10,093 nt of DNA from contig JANWVS010000034.1 of the NCBI GenBank assembly GCA_025056835.1, forward strand, positions 1-10,093, in the 5' to 3' direction. The position numbers were made by a program, and so were the translations under genes. Positions 7,544 through 10,093 of the stretch are shown here, in pieces. A model generated the notes under the pieces. The model did not search any database, was not told where the DNA came from, and was given only the letters and a program-made list of their open reading frames with translations. Position 1 is the stretch's first letter; each line of letters opens with the position of its first letter. The DNA comes from Gemmataceae bacterium (GTDB taxonomy: Bacteria; Planctomycetota; Planctomycetia; Gemmatales; Gemmataceae).

Positions 7544-8659
7544 TTAAATCCTCTCGCCCCAACGGGCAAGGCTGACTCGACAGAACTCGTCAAACCGCTT
7601 TTCTGCAATCGCGCGGCGGATCTCGGCCAGCAAGCGGCTGTAAAACGCGACATTGTGCCACGACAACAACGTCGGTCCCAGCATTTCGTTTGCCAAAAAC
7701 AAATGGTGCAGATATGCCCGACTGTAATGGCGACACGTGGGACACGAGCAATTGGACTCCAAGGGAGCCGCATCTCGCTTGTGACAGGCATTGCGGATCT
7801 TGACCGGACCGTCGGCGGTGAAGGCCATGGCATTGCGGCCGTTGCGCGTCGGCAACACGCAATCGAACATGTCGATACCGCTTGCCACGGCGCGAACGAT
7901 GTCGCTCGGCCGCCCCACTCCCATGAGGTACCGCGGCTTGTGCCAAGGCAGTAGCGCCGCGGAGGGGCCTAGCGCCGCAACCATCTGCTGCGGTGTTTCG
8001 CCGACGCTGAAGCCTCCCAGCGCGTAGCCGGGAAAATCCAAGGCCGTCAAGGCCTCGGCACATCGGCCCCGCAGCTCGAGGTCTGTGCCTCCCTGGACGA
8101 TGCCGAACAACGCCTGGTCGGCCCGGCGATGCGCGGCCCGGCAGCGGTCGGCCCAATGAATGGTGCGCTCGACGGCTCGGCGCAGCGCATCCGCGTCGGC
8201 GTCGTGCGGCGGGCACTCATCCAAGCACATGGCGATGTCCGCTCCCAGGTCTTCCTGGATGCGAACGGCACGCTCGGGAGTCAATTCAAGCACGCTGCCG
8301 TCGATGTGCGATCGGAAGACTGCTGCATGGTCGCTGATTTTCAAGTTGCCGGCGAGACTATAAACCTGGAAGCCGCCGCTATCGGTGAGGATCGGCCGCC
8401 GCCAATTCATGAAGCGGTGCAACCCGCCCAACTCCGCAATCAACTCGGCCCCGGGTCGGAGTGCTAAATGATAGGTGTTGCTCAAGAGCATCGATACGCC
8501 GACGGTTTCCAGCTGGTCGGGGGTCAAACCCTTGACGGCGGCTTGGGTGCCGACCACCATGAAAAGCGGGGTTTCCACCGTCCCATGTGCCGTGTGCAGA
8601 CGGCCGCGACGCGCCGTGCCGTCGCAATCAAGTAATTCGAAGTGAAACGGGGCAGACAT
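7544..8659 (-). CDS. tgt: Queuine tRNA-guanine transglycosylase
   Basis: Exchanges guanine-34 in the anticodon of Asp, Asn, His and Tyr tRNAs for the queuosine precursor preQ1. The product is 371 aa (E. coli Tgt is 375). Visible marks are VETPLFM (28-34), [12 protein letters not shown] (59-70), LTDSGGFQ (91-98, Asp93 as the general acid/base), FGIVQGG (185-191), [11 protein letters not shown] (211-221), RYLMGVG (243-249), [16 protein letters not shown] (261-276, Asp266 as the nucleophile by alignment with Zymomonas D280) and the zinc site Cys304, Cys306, Cys309, His335 (CSCPTC ... WHN). All catalytic and metal residues are present, so the enzyme should be active. The start at ATG 8659 matches the family N-terminus ([13 protein letters not shown]). 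A GTG further upstream at 8746 would add 29 unconserved residues. No good Shine-Dalgarno site is seen. First gene of the tgt-yajC-secDF cluster. Confidence 0.97.
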   Translation of the reverse strand: MSAPFHFELLDCDGTARRGRLHTAHGTVETPLFMVVGTQAAVKGLTPDQLETVGVSMLLSNTYHLALRPGAELIAELGGLHRFMNWRRPILTDSGGFQVYSLAGNLKISDHAAVFRSHIDGSVLELTPERAVRIQEDLGADIAMCLDECPPHDADADALRRAVERTIHWADRCRAAHRRADQALFGIVQGGTDLELRGRCAEALTALDFPGYALGGFSVGETPQQMVAALGPSAALLPWHKPRYLMGVGRPSDIVRAVASGIDMFDCVLPTRNGRNAMAFTADGPVKIRNACHKRDAAPLESNCSCPTCRHYSRAYLHHLFLANEMLGPTLLSWHNVAFYSRLLAEIRRAIAEKRFDEFCRVSLARWGERI

Positions 8660-8723
8660 GCTCGTGCATTGGTTGACGACGCGACAGCCGACTCCGGTAA
8701 TAGAAAATCGTCGCCTTACAGCG

Positions 8724-8729
8724 ATTGTA
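8724..8729 (-). promoter_or_regulatory. Candidate -10 box for the tgt-yajC-secDF cluster
   Basis: On the minus strand the hexamer TACAAT (within CGATACAATCG) lies 64 bases before the tgt ATG, which would give a 5' leader of about 58 bases. The -35 is weak: CTGGTT at 17-base spacing or TTCTGG at 19. The assignment rests on the good -10 and its position in the only sizeable gap upstream of the cluster. Confidence 0.35.
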
Positions 8730-8784
8730 TCGCGCCCCCCGGTCACAACCAGAACGGTCGCGGTGCGCTGGTCCTCCGTCCTTC

Positions 8785-8813
8785 TTGATTTGCCCTGTGC
8801 GACCCTTTATGAT
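8785..8813 (+). promoter_or_regulatory. Sigma70-like promoter for the hydrolase-fold gene
   Basis: TTGATT at 8785-8790 and TATGAT at 8808-8813 are separated by exactly 17 bases, matching the sigma70 consensus at 4 of 6 and 5 of 6 positions. Transcription would start near 8820, leaving a leader of about 34 bases that contains the GGAG ribosome site at 8841-8844, nine bases before ATG 8854. Confidence 0.55.
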
Positions 8814-8853
8814 CGAAATAGTCGGCGTGTAGATTTCTCTGGAGAAACGCACC

Positions 8854-9999
8854 ATGTTTCCAGCTTGGCGAATCGTCGTGGGCGCTGCGGCAGTCGCTTT
8901 CGCTTGGCTCCCGACTTGGAGCATCGCGGGTGGCGACGATGACAAGAAAGAAAAAGTCCGTATCACCACCGTGGATGGTGTGGAATTAAACGCTCATTTC
9001 TATCGGTGCACCGACCTCAAGATCAAGGACCCACCAACGATACTCATGCTCCACGCCGTCGGTGAGAACAGCGGCAAGAAGCCTTGGGTCGCTTTGGCTC
9101 AGCTCTTGCAAACCAAAGCGGCGGTGTTGACCTTCGACTTCCGCGGCCACGGCGGCAGCAAGGATGTCGATCCAGCGACTTTCTGGAAACCGAATTCCAT
9201 GAATGTGCGCCTCATCAAGGGGGCGGCGCAAGCGCTGCAAACCGGCAAACAGGTGATCGACTATCGTGAATTCATGCCGAATTACTACACCGCCCTGATC
9301 AACGACATCGCGGCGTGCAAGGCCTTTCTTGATCGCAAAAACGACGCGCGCGGCTCGTGCAACACTTCGAGTTTCATCATCATCGGGGCGGAGACCGGTG
9401 CCACCCTCGGCGCCGTTTGGGTCAACGCGGAGTTTCACCGCCATCGCGTTCTGCAAAACCCGGTGTTGTTGACCGAGGCCACCGATCCCAAAGTCGAAGG
9501 CAAAGACATTATCGCCTGTATTTGGCTGAGCATGGCTTCCCAGGTGGGCGGCTACAACGTCAACGTCGCCGCCACGCTCGACGTCGCGGCCCGGCAGAAC
9601 GCTGTCCCGATGGTATTTCTCTATGGCGAAGACGACAAAAAAGGGGCCACTGTCGCCGCCGCCGCCACCAAATTTGTGACCGCCAAGGACAAAGACAAGT
9701 TTCCGTGGACGGCAAAAGTGCCTATCAAGGGGACCGATTTGCGCGGTGCTGAACTTCTCACCAAGGGATTAGGCGTCGATCGGGCCATTTACAACTACCT
9801 GTTCGGCGATCCCAAAGGCAACAACGTCGGCGTCGTCGAGGCCAAAAGCCGCGAATGGACCGAACATGAGTTCAAAAAGACGATCTATCGCTGGCGCCAA
9901 CCGGGTAGTCGCCCCGAATTGCCGGCCGGCCTGGTACCCGCCCACAACATCAACGAGCCAAACCTGGTGTTTAGCGATTACCTTCGCTACCTCAAGTAA
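8854..9999 (+). CDS. Secreted alpha/beta-hydrolase-fold protein, probable pseudoenzyme
   Basis: This 381-aa protein starts at ATG 8854 behind GGAG at 8841. Residues 1-25 look like a signal peptide: Arg6, a hydrophobic core, then a small-residue end SIAGG before a charged DDDKKEK. The core follows the alpha/beta-hydrolase order: strand plus oxyanion-type loop ILMLHAVGEN (63-72), FDFRGHGGS (94-102), the 'elbow' strand FIIIGAETGATLGA (174-187) and acid-bearing strand VFLYGEDD (254-261). The elbow reads G-A-E-T-G instead of G-x-S-x-G, so the nucleophile position holds Glu180. Where the catalytic His is expected after the last strand the sequence is VPIKGTDLRGAELL (289-302), with no His. Asp260 or Asp261 may keep the acid position. 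Esterase or peptidase activity is therefore doubtful; a binding role is possible. The C-terminal stretch of about 50 residues (330-381) is not recognisable. The gene is monocistronic as far as can be seen. Confidence 0.75.
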   Translation: MFPAWRIVVGAAAVAFAWLPTWSIAGGDDDKKEKVRITTVDGVELNAHFYRCTDLKIKDPPTILMLHAVGENSGKKPWVALAQLLQTKAAVLTFDFRGHGGSKDVDPATFWKPNSMNVRLIKGAAQALQTGKQVIDYREFMPNYYTALINDIAACKAFLDRKNDARGSCNTSSFIIIGAETGATLGAVWVNAEFHRHRVLQNPVLLTEATDPKVEGKDIIACIWLSMASQVGGYNVNVAATLDVAARQNAVPMVFLYGEDDKKGATVAAAATKFVTAKDKDKFPWTAKVPIKGTDLRGAELLTKGLGVDRAIYNYLFGDPKGNNVGVVEAKSREWTEHEFKKTIYRWRQPGSRPELPAGLVPAHNINEPNLVFSDYLRYLK

Positions 10000-10023
10000 C
10001 AAGGCACTTGGACTTGCGACCGT

Positions 10024-10076
10024 GCGACCTCGACGCCAAGCGGGTAGCCCGCGGTGTCTCCCCGGTCGACGGTCGC
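10024..10076. repeat. Nested inverted repeat downstream of the hydrolase-fold gene
   Basis: The outer arms are GCGACCTCGAC (10024-10034) and GTCGACGGTCGC (10065-10076), complementary except for one bulged G. Inside lies a perfect 5-bp hairpin, GCGGG-TAG-CCCGC (10040-10052). It begins 24 bases after the stop codon at 9999. There is no T-tract, so it is not a classical intrinsic terminator. It could be a REP-like intergenic palindrome or a factor-assisted transcript end. Nothing else is recognisable in 10000-10093. Confidence 0.45.
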
Positions 10077-10093
10077 CGCCGCGAGCACCCCCC

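Noticed and set aside
8660..8746. N-terminal extension of Tgt from a GTG at 8746
   Set aside because: The 29 extra residues match nothing in the family, and the extension covers the candidate -10. ATG 8659 fits the family start.
9993..10010. Inverted repeat CAAGT/ACTTG at the hydrolase-fold gene stop
   Set aside because: Stem of only 5 bp with an 8-base loop and no T-tract; likely chance.

Overview
The window looks like chromosomal DNA of a planctomycete, most likely a Gemmataceae-type lineage. The reasons are the GC-rich coding style, a secreted protein built from HEAT modules of the 'LG-x-REAA-x-ALP-x-LR' kind joined to a WD/PQQ-like propeller, weak or absent Shine-Dalgarno sites at several genes, and a single very large SecD-SecF fusion. 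The taxon is inferred from protein style, not from a marker gene.

Layout from left to right: (1) 1-147, minus strand, the N-terminal end of a response regulator that runs off the left edge. (2) 148-307, a short divergent intergenic region. (3) 308-2632, plus strand, a secreted HEAT-repeat/beta-propeller protein. (4) 2633-2683, a 51-base gap between convergent genes, with no clear terminator. (5) 2684-8659, minus strand, a three-gene cluster transcribed tgt -> yajC -> secDF. (6) 8660-8853, a 194-base divergent region with a good sigma70-like promoter for the rightward gene and a weaker -10 for tgt. (7) 8854-9999, plus strand, a secreted alpha/beta-hydrolase-fold protein that appears to lack the catalytic serine and histidine. 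(8) 10000-10093, non-coding, with a nested inverted repeat.

The core is the widely conserved tgt-yajC-secD-secF neighbourhood: queuine tRNA-guanine transglycosylase plus the Sec translocon accessory subunits that help pull secreted proteins across the inner membrane. The two flanking plus-strand genes both encode proteins with apparent signal peptides, so they are likely Sec clients, but nothing ties them functionally to the operon.

I see no CRISPR array, mobile element, tRNA or rRNA, and no evidence of a new multi-gene system. The most unusual material lies inside proteins. SecDF is 1463 aa, with a charged insertion of about 255 residues in the SecD periplasmic domain and a roughly 104-residue tandem repeat in the SecF periplasmic domain. 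The HEAT protein carries a large internal duplication. The hydrolase-fold protein looks like a pseudoenzyme.
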